A program made the translations under genes and the position numbers. A DNA stretch of 48,062 nt, taken from Eubacteriales bacterium (lineage in GTDB: Bacteria > Bacillota > Clostridia > Christensenellales > Aristaeellaceae). Shown one piece after another: positions 40,040-48,062 of this stretch. Each line of letters starts with the position of its first letter. Within the stretch, counting starts at the first letter, position 1. Location: positions 1 through 48,062 of the forward strand of contig JAQWCW010000022.1 in the NCBI GenBank assembly GCA_028705775.1, in the 5' to 3' direction. The notes beneath the pieces were generated by a model. The model did no database searches. It was not told where the DNA came from and was given only the letters and a program-made list of their open reading frames with translations.

Positions 40040-42790
40040 GTGAAAGTCTTGGAGCCATTTATTGACCCGGTCAGCGGCGAGCTGTATATTCCGGAGGAAG
40101 AAACGAAGAAGCAGCGCCGTCATACGATATTCAAACCCCGCAACAAGAAGCCCAGCTTTGTCTGGTCGGCTATTGTGGGCGCTTTCAGGCTGCTTTGCGC
40201 CGTGGTCCTGCTTTTCGGTCTTGCCGGAGCGGGCGCTGTTATCGGCATTGCTAAAGCGTATGTTGAAACCGCTCCAGATTTGGACCTTGCCGAGCTTTCC
40301 GACCAGGAGCAGACATCCTTTATTTATGACGCAAACGGAAATCTTATAACGGACTACAAGGGAACGCAGAACCGCATTATGGTTTCCGTTGCCGAAATGC
40401 CCGCAAACCTGCAAAACGCGTTTGTCGCCGTTGAGGACGCGCGCTTTTATACACATAACGGCGTCGACCTGAAGCGAATTGTCGGCGCGTTTGTATCAAA
40501 TATCGTTTCCGGAACGAATCAGGGCGGTTCAACAATCACATGCCAGCTTATTAAGAACACCATGCTCTCCTCCGAGCAAAGCTATAAGCGCAAGATACAG
40601 GAAGCGTATCTTGCAATGCAGCTGGAATCCAAGTATTCAAAAGAGCAAATTCTAGAAAGCTACCTTAATACCATTTACCTCGGAGAAAACTATTACGGAG
40701 TCAAAACCGCCGCAATGGGCTTTTTCGGCAAGGAGCTGAGCGAGCTTACCCTGCGCGAATGCGCTATGCTCGCGGGCGTAACAACCAATCCCTACTACTA
40801 TAATCCCCGCAGGAATTTCTACCTGCGCACAAGCGAAACCACCGATTATAAAAAGCTCACCAACGACAGAACCGACTATGTCCTCCGGTGTATGTATGAA
40901 AATCAGTTCATAACCTACGAGCAGTTCCAAAGCGCACTTAATACCGAAAGCGCAAGCGTACTCCAAAGCTCCGGCTATACCGACCATCTTTATCCGTATG
41001 TTTACTATGTTGAGTACGCGATAACCGACGTTGTAAGCAAGCTGCTTGAAATCAACAGCCTTGAGGACAACGCGAAAAACCGCGCAAAGATGGAGAACGA
41101 GCTGCGCACGGGCGGCTACTCCGTAACGCTCTGCATAGATACCGAAATCCAGAAAATCGTCGAGGACACGCTCCAGAATTGGTCTAACTATCCGATAATG
41201 CGCGACCCGTCCGACAAGGTTTACAGGGCGCGCAACGCGGACGGAACATATACTGAAATTATTCAGCCGCAGGCGGCAGCCGTAGTATACGATTACAGGA
41301 CGGGCGAGCTGAAGGCAATAGTCGGCGGACGCACTCAGCCGACGCAGAGAAAAACGCTCAACCGCGCCGTTGATATGAATATGCCTGTCGGCTCGTCAAT
41401 TAAGCCGATTTCCGTATACGCGCCCGCTGTCGAGCTTGGAGCATCCCCGCAGAGCATAGTTTTCAATATGCCCCTTCCGATAGCCGGATGGACGGGCAGC
41501 GACGGCAAGGATTCGTGGCCGAAGAATTATGGCGGAGCAAGCTATTCGGGCCCCGAAACGATGCGCAGAGCGCTAACGAAATCCCACAATACCGCCGCCG
41601 CCTACGCGCTGATGAACTTTGTGGGGACGGAGAGAAGCGCCGATTTCCTCCGTCAGCTCGGCGTAAGCGACAAGCATATAAATGAAACCCCGTTCGGACT
41701 CGCGCTCGGCTCAAGCGGCATTTCTCCGCTTGAAATGGCAGTCGCCTACGGAACGCTCGGCAACAGCGGAGTGTATCTTGAGCCAATGTCGTTCAGCCGG
41801 ATTACCGATTCGACCGGCAAGGTCATATACGATTCAAAGCAAAACCAAGAAAACCGCAGGGTTTTCAGCGATTCAACCGCCTATATGACGATTGACATGA
41901 TGAAGGATGTAGTATCCTCCGGAACAGGCACGGGCGCAAAAATTAAGGGTCAAACCGTTGCCGGAAAAACGGGAACGAACAGCGACGAAAAGGGCGTTTT
42001 CTTCTCCGGTATGACCGGCTGGTACTCCTCTGCGCTGTGGATTGGGCATGATAATTACAAGTCCCTTTCATCGAAAACCACGGGCGGCGGCTATGCCGCA
42101 AAGCTTTGGCAAAGCTATATGAGCAAGATACATACTGCCAAGGGCTTGGGCAATCAGGATATTCTCGGCACATCCCCTGATTCGCTCGGGCTTGTGAGGG
42201 TTACAACCTGCAACGTAAGCGGACAGGTAGCGACGGACGCCTGCAAGAACGACGCTCTTGGATACGGCACTTCAACAGGTTACTGGTCAGCAGGCACTCA
42301 GCCCACATCGAAGTGTCAGATGCACCAGATGCTCTCCGTATGCACCTCCTCGGGTATGCTTGCCAACGAGTACTGCCCAACTTCGGATATCCATAACGTC
42401 GGCGTTGTCATAATCCCGCCGGGGCATCCTCTGTACAAGCTAATCGGCAGCAAGTATGACAGCGTGCTTGAAAAATACTTGGGCGAATACGCGTCTCTGC
42501 GCCTAACAACGGACAGCATCAAGAACAACGCGCTTATACAGAGCCGAATCTGCAACGTGCATAACTCGCATAATTCGACCTCTGCGGCGGAGCAGGTTCT
42601 TACCGAAGCGAGAACGCTTGCGTATCAGGCGGAGCAGTATCTGCTCACTCTTACATCGCAGGCTGATACCTATATGGTAATCTCAAGCGCTCTGCGCAAC
42701 CTCAACTCGGTAATCTCGAATTCTCCCGATAATGTTTCGGCGCTTACTGCGGCGATGTCGACTTTGAGAAACGCAATGAATACGCAGTAA
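40040..42790 (+). CDS. Class A penicillin-binding protein (PBP1A-like)
   Basis: A 916-residue bifunctional peptidoglycan synthase. A basic cytoplasmic N-terminus and one membrane helix (about 42-72) precede the glycosyltransferase domain, with VAVEDARFYTHNGVD, GGSTITCQLIKN and ESYLNTIYLGENYYGVKTAAMGFFGK. The transpeptidase domain has SSIKPIS (SXXK), SHN (SXN) and GKTGT (KTG). The last 250 residues are a family-variable extension containing six cysteines and a helical end. The start is ambiguous: GTG 40040 has GGAG just 1 base upstream, while TTG 40049 would have 10-base spacing. It polymerises glycan strands and crosslinks stem peptides outside the membrane. murC follows in the same direction with its own promoter. 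Confidence 0.95.
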   Translation: MKVLEPFIDPVSGELYIPEEETKKQRRHTIFKPRNKKPSFVWSAIVGAFRLLCAVVLLFGLAGAGAVIGIAKAYVETAPDLDLAELSDQEQTSFIYDANGNLITDYKGTQNRIMVSVAEMPANLQNAFVAVEDARFYTHNGVDLKRIVGAFVSNIVSGTNQGGSTITCQLIKNTMLSSEQSYKRKIQEAYLAMQLESKYSKEQILESYLNTIYLGENYYGVKTAAMGFFGKELSELTLRECAMLAGVTTNPYYYNPRRNFYLRTSETTDYKKLTNDRTDYVLRCMYENQFITYEQFQSALNTESASVLQSSGYTDHLYPYVYYVEYAITDVVSKLLEINSLEDNAKNRAKMENELRTGGYSVTLCIDTEIQKIVEDTLQNWSNYPIMRDPSDKVYRARNADGTYTEIIQPQAAAVVYDYRTGELKAIVGGRTQPTQRKTLNRAVDMNMPVGSSIKPISVYAPAVELGASPQSIVFNMPLPIAGWTGSDGKDSWPKNYGGASYSGPETMRRALTKSHNTAAAYALMNFVGTERSADFLRQLGVSDKHINETPFGLALGSSGISPLEMAVAYGTLGNSGVYLEPMSFSRITDSTGKVIYDSKQNQENRRVFSDSTAYMTIDMMKDVVSSGTGTGAKIKGQTVAGKTGTNSDEKGVFFSGMTGWYSSALWIGHDNYKSLSSKTTGGGYAAKLWQSYMSKIHTAKGLGNQDILGTSPDSLGLVRVTTCNVSGQVATDACKNDALGYGTSTGYWSAGTQPTSKCQMHQMLSVCTSSGMLANEYCPTSDIHNVGVVIIPPGHPLYKLIGSKYDSVLEKYLGEYASLRLTTDSIKNNALIQSRICNVHNSHNSTSAAEQVLTEARTLAYQAEQYLLTLTSQADTYMVISSALRNLNSVISNSPDNVSALTAAMSTLRNAMNTQ

Positions 42791-42827
42791 AACGAAAGCC
42801 TTTGTATTTAGCTGTGCGCATTTTCGG

Positions 42828-42857
42828 TTGATTATTGCAATCATGCTGACGTATAAT
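42828..42857 (+). promoter_or_regulatory. Promoter of murC
   Basis: TTGATT (42828-42833) and a perfect TATAAT (42852-42857) are separated by 18 bp. Confidence 0.65.
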
Positions 42858-42864
42858 AGGAAAA

Positions 42865-42894
42865 GCGGCGCTCAGCCGCGCGGCGCTTTGCCGC
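42865..42894 (+). repeat. Two back-to-back GC hairpins in the murC leader
   Basis: GCGGCGCTCAGCCGC (42865-42879) and GCGGCGCTTTGCCGC (42880-42894) abut exactly. Each is a 5-bp GCGGC/GCCGC hairpin with a 5-base loop, and the arms are interchangeable, so alternative pairings are possible. They would lie at the very 5' end of the murC transcript, about 25 bases before the start codon. Confidence 0.7.
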
Positions 42895-42919
42895 AATCTT
42901 ATGAAAAGTAGGTGGCGCA

Positions 42920-44320
42920 ATGAGCGTTCCACATATCCGCGATATTGAAGGAAAACACATTCATATGGTCGGCATAGGCGGCTCAAGTATGTCGGGGCTT
43001 GCCGAAATGCTCCATGATAAAGGCTACATTGTAAGCGGCTCGGACAGAACCGACGGCTACCTTATCGGCAAGCTGCGCGATATGGGAATGAAAATTACGA
43101 TTGGGCATAAGCCGGAGAATGTTGTCGGCGCTCAGCTTGTCGTATACACCGCCGCAATCCTGACATCCGACCGTACCGAGCTTGACGAGGCGGAACGGCT
43201 TCATATACCGACAATGGAAAGAGCCGTCCTTCTGGGACAGCTGATGGAAGGGCATAAAAACGCAATCGGCGTTTGCGGCGCTCACGGCAAGACCTCAACA
43301 ACCGGTATGATTTCGCAAATGCTGATGGAAACCGGCTTTGACCCGTCCATCCACATTGGCGGAAGTCTGCCCTCCATTAACGGAAGCACCCGCGTAGGGC
43401 GCTCCGAGACCTTTGTCGCCGAAGCCTGTGAATTCCACAGAAGCTTTCTGCAAATGCGCCCGAGCATTATCGTAATGCTCAATATCGACGCCGACCATCT
43501 CGACTGTTTCAAGGATATAGATGAAATCCAGTCCGTGTTCGGTGAATTCCTGTCCCTGCTCCCTCCTAAGGGGCTTGCGATTGGCAACGGCGATGACGCT
43601 CGAATTTGCGAGCTGTTTTCAAAGCTCAATGTCAAGCGCGTTACATTCGGACTAAATCCCAAATGCGATTACAGACCGGCAAATCTCACCTATGACGACG
43701 AGGGTCACGGTTCATACGACCTTACCTATCGCGGCGAAACTCTTTGCAGGGTTCTGCTCCGCGTCGCCGGAAATTTTCATGTTCTGAATTCAATGGCAGC
43801 GCTTGCGGTTATGCATCAGATGGGCGCGGATATGCAGAGCGCCGCAGTTTCGCTCAGCTCCTTTACTGGCATGAAACGCCGCTTTGAGCTAACAAGCATA
43901 ACAGACGGTGTTCGCGTATTCCATGATTACGGTCACAATCCGACGGAAATGCGCGCTGCAATCTCCGTAGCAAAGAAGCAAAAGCATAATACGCTTTGGG
44001 CTGTAATGCAGCCGCACACTTTCAGCCGCGTCAAGGCGCTTTTCAACGACTATCTTGACTGCACCGAGGACGCCGATATAACGCTCGTTACCGATATCTG
44101 CGCCGCGCGCGAAACTGACCCCGGCGATATCAACTCCGATATGCTTGTTGACGGAATGCTTTCGCACGGTCACAAGGCAATACGCACGCCTTCCTTTGAC
44201 GATACTGAGCGTTATCTGAGGAAGCATTGGCAATCCGGAGATTTGGTTCTCACAATGGGCTGCGGCGATATCAATCTTTTGAACGAGCAGATAAAGAAGC
44301 ATGGCGACACCGAAAAATGA
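42920..44320 (+). CDS. murC: UDP-N-acetylmuramate-L-alanine ligase MurC
   Basis: A 466-residue Mur ligase adding L-alanine to UDP-N-acetylmuramic acid in the cytoplasm, the first stem-peptide residue. The N-terminal Rossmann domain has HMVGIGGSSMSGLAEMLHDKGY, the central ATP-binding loop is GVCGAHGKTSTTGM (about 112-125), then AEACEFHRSFLQM and DHLDCF. The C-terminal domain has VFHDYGHNPTEM. The alanine-binding region has CEFHRSF where many MurC have CESDRSF, a small variation. ATG 42920 follows AGGTGG. It overlaps the next gene by ATGA. Confidence 0.95.
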   Translation: MSVPHIRDIEGKHIHMVGIGGSSMSGLAEMLHDKGYIVSGSDRTDGYLIGKLRDMGMKITIGHKPENVVGAQLVVYTAAILTSDRTELDEAERLHIPTMERAVLLGQLMEGHKNAIGVCGAHGKTSTTGMISQMLMETGFDPSIHIGGSLPSINGSTRVGRSETFVAEACEFHRSFLQMRPSIIVMLNIDADHLDCFKDIDEIQSVFGEFLSLLPPKGLAIGNGDDARICELFSKLNVKRVTFGLNPKCDYRPANLTYDDEGHGSYDLTYRGETLCRVLLRVAGNFHVLNSMAALAVMHQMGADMQSAAVSLSSFTGMKRRFELTSITDGVRVFHDYGHNPTEMRAAISVAKKQKHNTLWAVMQPHTFSRVKALFNDYLDCTEDADITLVTDICAARETDPGDINSDMLVDGMLSHGHKAIRTPSFDDTERYLRKHWQSGDLVLTMGCGDINLLNEQIKKHGDTEK

Positions 44321-45205
44321 GATTGATTTCAGCTAAGCATATACTGTCTTCCATTTCGCCCGACGATGATTATCTGCCGGGCGATTTTGGCATGAATCTC
44401 TATCGTGGCTGTACGTTCGGCTGCATATACTGCGACAGCAGAAGCGTTCTGCTATCAGAATCCCGATTTTGATAACATATATGCGAAGGAAAACGCCATA
44501 AGCATCCTTGATGATGAAATGCGCAAGAAGCGCAAGAAAGGCATTATAAGGTCAGGCTCTGCCTGCGACCCTTATAACTCGCTTGAGCCGGAGGCAAAGC
44601 TGACCGCAGCCTCTCTTGAATTGATGAAAAGATACGGTTTCGGCTTTGGCATCCTTACAAAATCCGATTTGATTTTGCGCGACAAAGAGCTTCTGTCGTC
44701 TATTGCTGACGTTTGTCCGAGCTATGCCGCGTTCACCTTGACTACCGCCGACGACTCGCTTGCGGCAAGAATTGAGATGGGCGCGCCTCGCCCGTCGGCT
44801 CGCCTCAGCGCAATGCGAGAGCTGTCCGCGCTCGGTATATTCACGGGAACGATGATGACCCCTACCCTGCCCTATATTACCGATTCTATTGACACGCTGA
44901 AATCAGTAATCGAAAAAACCGCTGAAAACGGTGGCAGATTCGTTATATCATATGCCGGAATGACGCTTCGCGACGGCAATCGGGAATATTACTACAACGC
45001 GCTCAGAGAAATCAGCCCATCGCTTCCCCTGCAATATGCCAAAGAGTATGGCTCGGCATATCAAGTACCGGTAAGCGGCGCCGAAAACTATCTGGAAAAG
45101 CACAGAGAGCTTTGCAGACAATACGGCTTGCTGTACAGCCTAAGGGCTGTTCGCGAGGCTGTCCGCGCTCAGGGAACGCGATTTGAGCAGCTTTCGCTTA
45201 TCTAG
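44317..45205 (+). pseudogene. Radical SAM protein of spore-photoproduct-lyase type, frameshifted
   Basis: Two overlapping frames together encode one radical SAM protein of about 295 residues. The first (44317-44472) starts MRLISAKHILSS and contains the cluster motif CTFGCIYC, then stops. The second, shifted by one base, continues from about 44450 with CYQNPDFDNIYAKENAISILDDEM through SGSACDPYNSLE to 45205. An extra C near 44449 explains the break; removing it would give DSRSVCYQNPDF, which fits the family. It may be a recent pseudogene, an assembly error, or rarely a programmed shift; no classic slippery site is seen. Members repair UV spore photoproduct or remain uncharacterised. The start overlaps murC. 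Confidence 0.75.
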
Positions 45206-45376
45206 TTTTCTTCATATTGTTCATGTTGATAGCATAGAAAAGCTCCATTGATAAACCTTCTCATTCATTATTATGCTTTCAATGCGAGGATATACACTGC
45301 CATTATATGCCTTTGCCGTTTCAATCGTCGCACGACTGCGTTTCTCAAAGCATGAACTTCTCAATTTATAGCGCTG

Positions 45377-45416
45377 GATATATAAAAAGCGCTGCCGCAT
45401 TTCTGCGACAGCGCTT
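45377..45416 (-). terminator. Terminator of the ribosomal protein cluster
   Basis: AAGCGCTGTCGCA (minus strand, 45404-45416) pairs with TGCGGCAGCGCTT (45387-45399) around a GAAA loop, followed by TTTATATA. Confidence 0.93.
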
Positions 45417-45427
45417 GCTTAATTAAA

Positions 45428-46117
45428 TCAGAACTTCAGCGCGTTGACCTTCACGGAGGGGCCCATCGTGCTGCTCAGGAAGAGCGAGCGGATGTAAATG
45501 CCCTTCGCAGAAGCCGGCTTTGCCTTGATGATGGCTTCCATAAGAGCGCGGAAGTTTTCGGAGAGCTGCTCGGCGGTAAAGGAAGCTTTACCAATCGGGC
45601 AATGGATGATAGCGGTTTTATCCAGACGATACTCAACCTTACCGGCTTTAATCTCGTGGATAGCCTTGGTTACATCCATCGTAACAGTTCCGCTCTTCGG
45701 GTTAGGCATCAAGCCCTTAGGACCGAGGACGCGGCCCAAACGACCGACAACGCCCATCATGTCAGGGGTTGCAACGCAAACATCGAAGTCGAACCAGTTT
45801 TCGCTCTGAATCTTCTGCACCATGTCCTCAGCGCCAACGTAATCAGCTCCGGCAGCCTCAGCTTCCTTAACCTTATCACCCTTGGCGAACACGAGAACGC
45901 GAATCTTCTTGCCGGTTCCGTTAGGCAGAACAACCGCGCCGCGAACCTGCTGGTCAGCATGACGGGGGTCTACGCCCAAGCGGCAGGAGATTTCGATAGT
46001 CTCATCAAACTTGGCTTTGCTGGAATCCTTAACGGCGGCAACAGCCTCTTCGGGGTCATAGAACTTCGCGGAGTCAATAACCTTCGCGCTGTCTACATAT
46101 TTCTTACCATGCTTCAT
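45428..46117 (-). CDS. rplA: 50S ribosomal protein L1
   Basis: A 229-residue L1 of normal length; it builds the mobile L1 stalk of the 50S subunit at the E site and binds 23S r[53 protein letters not shown] and [15 protein letters not shown] are diagnostic. The ATG follows AGGAGG. It is last in the tuf-rpmG-secE-nusG-rplK-rplA order and is closed by a strong terminator, so rplJ-rplL, which often follow, are not directly linked here. Confidence 0.98.
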   Translation of the reverse strand: MKHGKKYVDSAKVIDSAKFYDPEEAVAAVKDSSKAKFDETIEISCRLGVDPRHADQQVRGAVVLPNGTGKKIRVLVFAKGDKVKEAEAAGADYVGAEDMVQKIQSENWFDFDVCVATPDMMGVVGRLGRVLGPKGLMPNPKSGTVTMDVTKAIHEIKAGKVEYRLDKTAIIHCPIGKASFTAEQLSENFRALMEAIIKAKPASAKGIYIRSLFLSSTMGPSVKVNALKF

Positions 46118-46180
46118 CTAATATTCCTCCTTGTGGTGCTAACGGCACTATGTCCTCCCACATTTTTCAGTATCGCTGCG

Positions 46181-46606
46181 TCAGTCTTCCACGGTTACGC
46201 CCATGCTGCGGGCGGTACCCTTGACCATGCTCATCGCGGCTTCAATCGTCGCGGCATTCAGGTCAGGCATCTTGGTGGTAGCGATTTCACGCAGCTGCGC
46301 CTGGGTGAGCTTAGCAACCTTCTGAGAGTTCGGCTTAGCGCTTGCGCTCTCGATGTTGCACGCCTTCTTGATAAGAACAGGCACAGGGGGCGTCTTGGTG
46401 ATGAAGGTGAAGGTTCTGTCGCTGTAAACGGTTATTACAACAGGGATGATGTATCCCGCCTGCTTCGCAGTGCGTTCATTGAACTCCTTGCAGAAGCCGG
46501 GGATATTAACTCCGTGCTGACCGAGCGCAGGACCGATAGGGGGCGCAGGATTAGCCTTGCCGGCGGGAACCTGCAGCTTGATGAAAGCGGTAATCTTCTT
46601 TGCCAT
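46181..46606 (-). CDS. rplK: 50S ribosomal protein L11
   Basis: A 141-residue L11 with [26 protein letters not shown] (residues 11-36) and a complete C-terminal RNA-binding domain ending [11 protein letters not shown]. It forms the GTPase-associated centre with 23S rRNA and is involved in the stringent response. A GGAGGT site precedes the ATG at 46606. It sits between nusG and rplA with 60-135-base gaps. Confidence 0.98.
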   Translation of the reverse strand: MAKKITAFIKLQVPAGKANPAPPIGPALGQHGVNIPGFCKEFNERTAKQAGYIIPVVITVYSDRTFTFITKTPPVPVLIKKACNIESASAKPNSQKVAKLTQAQLREIATTKMPDLNAATIEAAMSMVKGTARSMGVTVED

Positions 46607-46741
46607 TGTAATGGCACCTCCTCATAAAATGTGGTGAAAGCGGAATTTTCATTCCTCCCACGCCGCTTGCGGCAAAGCCGAAAGCAGTTTGAAACCCGCG
46701 TTTGCGGATTCCTTCGAAAATAATGAGCCGCGCATTTTGAA

Positions 46742-47281
46742 TTACTTGAGTTCCTCGCGGATAACTTGGTTGTACTCCACGTCAACAGGCGTGTCGCGGC
46801 CAAACATCTCCACACGGACGCGCAGCTTTTCGTGAACGCTGTCCACTTCCTCAATCCGTCCCGTAAAGTTTTCGAGCGGGCCGGAAAGGATGCGAACCGT
46901 ATCGCCGACTGAAAGGTCGAGGGATACGCCCTGCGTTGCCGGATGGAGCATATTCTCAACCTCGGCTTCGCTCAGGGAAACAGGCTTGCTCTCCGGGCCG
47001 ACGAAACCGGTTACTCCGCGCGTATTACGCACGACATACCAGCTCTCGTTGGTAATGATCATCTTTACCAGCACATAGCCCGGATAGGTTTTATGCTGAG
47101 AGACCACACGGCGGCCATTCCGAATCTCGACTGCTTCCTCAACCGGCACCTGAATGTCGGTTATAAGCTCCTGCATACCGTTGTTTTCAACGGCCTTTTC
47201 GAGATTGGCGCGCACCTTGTTTTCATACCCGGAATAGGTATGAACCACATACCACTGTGGGACTTTTTCTTCTTCGGACAT
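46742..47281 (-). CDS. nusG: Transcription termination/antitermination protein NusG
   Basis: A 179-residue elongation factor with an N-terminal NGN domain (WYVVHTYSGYENKVRANLEK, TYPGYVLVKMIITNESWYVVRNTRGVTGFVG) and a C-terminal KOW domain (GDTVRILSGPLENFTGRIEEV). It binds RNA polymerase across the cleft and links it to Rho or the ribosome. It begins 22 bases after the secE stop, in the conserved secE-nusG pair. Confidence 0.98.
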   Translation of the reverse strand: MSEEEKVPQWYVVHTYSGYENKVRANLEKAVENNGMQELITDIQVPVEEAVEIRNGRRVVSQHKTYPGYVLVKMIITNESWYVVRNTRGVTGFVGPESKPVSLSEAEVENMLHPATQGVSLDLSVGDTVRILSGPLENFTGRIEEVDSVHEKLRVRVEMFGRDTPVDVEYNQVIREELK

Positions 47282-47302
47282 ACGTTACGCTCCTATGCTC
47301 TG

Positions 47303-47590
47303 TCAGGCTTTAGGCAGAATCAGCTGTACCAACGCTGTCGCGCCTAAATCCAGCAGACCTATGATGAGCCCCATGCCGACCATGAACACCAAAACTATAA
47401 CAGTATAGTTAACAGCGTCCTGCTTAGACGGCCATGTGACCTTGCGCAGCTCCCTCCACATATTTATGAAAGGTCTTGAGATGCGCTGCGGAAGCGTTTG
47501 GAAGAACCTGCCCACGCGCTGCAGGAAAGAAGGCTTTGCTGCTTTTGCGGGAGTGTTCTTTACTTCCTTGACGACCTTATCGTCTGCCAT
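47303..47590 (-). CDS. secE: Preprotein translocase subunit SecE
   Basis: A 95-residue SecE with the usual single C-terminal membrane helix (about 66-88) and the conserved amphipathic WRELRKVTWPSKQDAV motif before it. It clamps the SecY channel. The N-terminal 30 residues are basic and Ala/Lys rich. The start MADDKVVKEV at 47590 follows GAGGAAGTGAG; the longer frame runs through hairpins between rpmG and secE and is not supported. Confidence 0.96.
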   Translation of the reverse strand: MADDKVVKEVKNTPAKAAKPSFLQRVGRFFQTLPQRISRPFINMWRELRKVTWPSKQDAVNYTVIVLVFMVGMGLIIGLLDLGATALVQLILPKA

Positions 47591-47699
47591 GATACTCACT
47601 TCCTCTCCACGCGCTGCGGCAATACCGCAGTACGGTTGACCTCCGTGGGGCAAGCGCGCCCACGCGCTATGCTCGTTGGAGGAATTATGGGTAGACGGC

Positions 47700-47861
47700 T
47701 TACTTGGTTTCGCGATGAAGCGTATGCTTCTTGCAGAAACGGCAGTATTTATTGAGCTCTATGCGCTCAGGATTGTTTTTCTTATTCTTCTTGTTCAGGT
47801 AATTGCGCTGCTTGCATTCCGTGCAAGCAAGCGTAATCCTGTCCCGTGCGGTTGCAGCCAT
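47700..47861 (-). CDS. rpmG: 50S ribosomal protein L33, zinc-binding type
   Basis: A 53-residue L33 ([16 protein letters not shown]) with four zinc-ligand cysteines at 13, 16, 40 and 43. This is therefore the C+ paralogue that is replaced under zinc starvation in many Firmicutes. [15 protein letters not shown] is diagnostic. AGGAGG lies 8 bases before the ATG at 47861. It lies between tuf and secE as in most clostridia. The 109-bp gap to secE holds two GC hairpins but no tRNA-Trp. Confidence 0.97.
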   Translation of the reverse strand: MAATARDRITLACTECKQRNYLNKKNKKNNPERIELNKYCRFCKKHTLHRETK

Positions 47862-47892
47862 TGAAGGACACCTCCTGCTTGAAAGATAGCAT

Positions 47893-47929
47893 CGCGAGGG
47901 AAAGAGGGATTAACCTCTTTCCCTTCGCG
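47893..47929 (-). terminator. Hairpin after tuf, terminator or processing site
   Basis: CGCGAAGGGAAAGAGG (minus strand) pairs with CCTCTTTCCCTCGCG with one bulge. No U-run follows, so it may be an attenuator, a processing site or a 3'-end stabiliser separating tuf from rpmG. Confidence 0.5.
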
Positions 47930-47936
47930 TGAAGCA

Positions 47937-48062
47937 TTATTCGATGATTTCGGCAACAACGCCGGAGCCAACGGTACGACCGCCTTCACGGATAGCGAAG
48001 CGGAGTCCCTTTTCGATAGCGATGCTGGAAATCAGGGTGATTTCCATCGTGATGTTATCGCC
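47937..48062 (-). CDS. tuf: Elongation factor Tu, C-terminal fragment (cut by window end)
   Basis: The last 41 residues of EF-Tu, including the diagnostic [28 protein letters not shown], are encoded up to the TAA at 47937-47939. The rest lies beyond the window. EF-Tu delivers aminoacyl-tRNA to the ribosome. Confidence 0.98.
   Translation of the reverse strand, partial: GDNITMEITLISSIAIEKGLRFAIREGGRTVGSGVVAEIIE

Noticed and set aside
47591-47699. tRNA-Trp between rpmG and secE
   Set aside because: Some Firmicutes carry one here, but the gap shows only GC hairpins and no cloverleaf or CCA anticodon.

Overview
The window looks like a chromosomal segment of an anaerobic, endospore-forming Bacillota, most likely class Clostridia. 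It carries spoVA genes, spoIIE and a yunB-type gene. It also has a Gram-positive SOS regulator with Bacillus-type boxes, a two-ATPase ECF transporter module, a dgt-dnaG-rpoD-trmK macromolecular-synthesis cluster, asp23-fakA-recG, and the standard tuf-rpmG-secE-nusG-rplK-rplA order. Intracellular glycosidases suggest a plant-polysaccharide (possibly pectin) diet, as in gut or rumen clostridia. Nothing in the sequence fixes the genus.

Layout. 0.2-3.2 kb: tightly packed spoVAA-AB-(new 49-codon ORF)-AC-AD-AE operon for dipicolinic acid transport. 3.2-5.8 kb: lexA with two SOS boxes, a small cysteine-rich protein, and a XerS-like tyrosine recombinase with a long charged tail. 5.8-7.3 kb: about 1.5 kb with no convincing gene. 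It holds iteron-like repeats beside the recombinase and a near-consensus promoter that reads into about 0.6 kb of densely hairpinned, non-coding DNA. This is the best candidate for something undescribed. 7.3-11 kb: GH18 glycosidase, LacI-type regulator, aspartokinase. 11-14.5 kb: a small membrane protein, spoIIE, and hsp20 with a degenerate CIRCE-like operator. 14.6-18.3 kb: a glycosyltransferase, and an operon of MATE exporter, amino-acid kinase and GtrA flippase-like protein. 18.4-21.8 kb: a fused EcfA1-EcfA2 ATPase, EcfT and TruA.

21.8-26.5 kb: dgt-dnaG-rpoD-trmK. 26.6-32 kb: a sugar nucleotidyltransferase, then queH followed by three cytoplasmic glycosidase genes (MGH1-like, GH4, GH43). 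32.2-32.4 kb: initiator and elongator tRNA-Met. 32.4-36.5 kb: asp23-fakA-recG. 36.9-40 kb: a secreted or anchored repeat protein and YunB. 40-45.2 kb: a class A PBP, murC, and a frameshifted radical SAM gene. 45.4-48.06 kb: ribosomal protein and transcription-factor cluster ending inside tuf.

Most transcription units have recognisable sigma-A promoters (TTGACA-like and TATAAT-like boxes with 16-18 bp spacers) and intrinsic terminators, listed individually. Start codons were chosen from Shine-Dalgarno spacing, so several differ from the longest ORF. All functional calls rest on motif recognition by eye; no database search was run.
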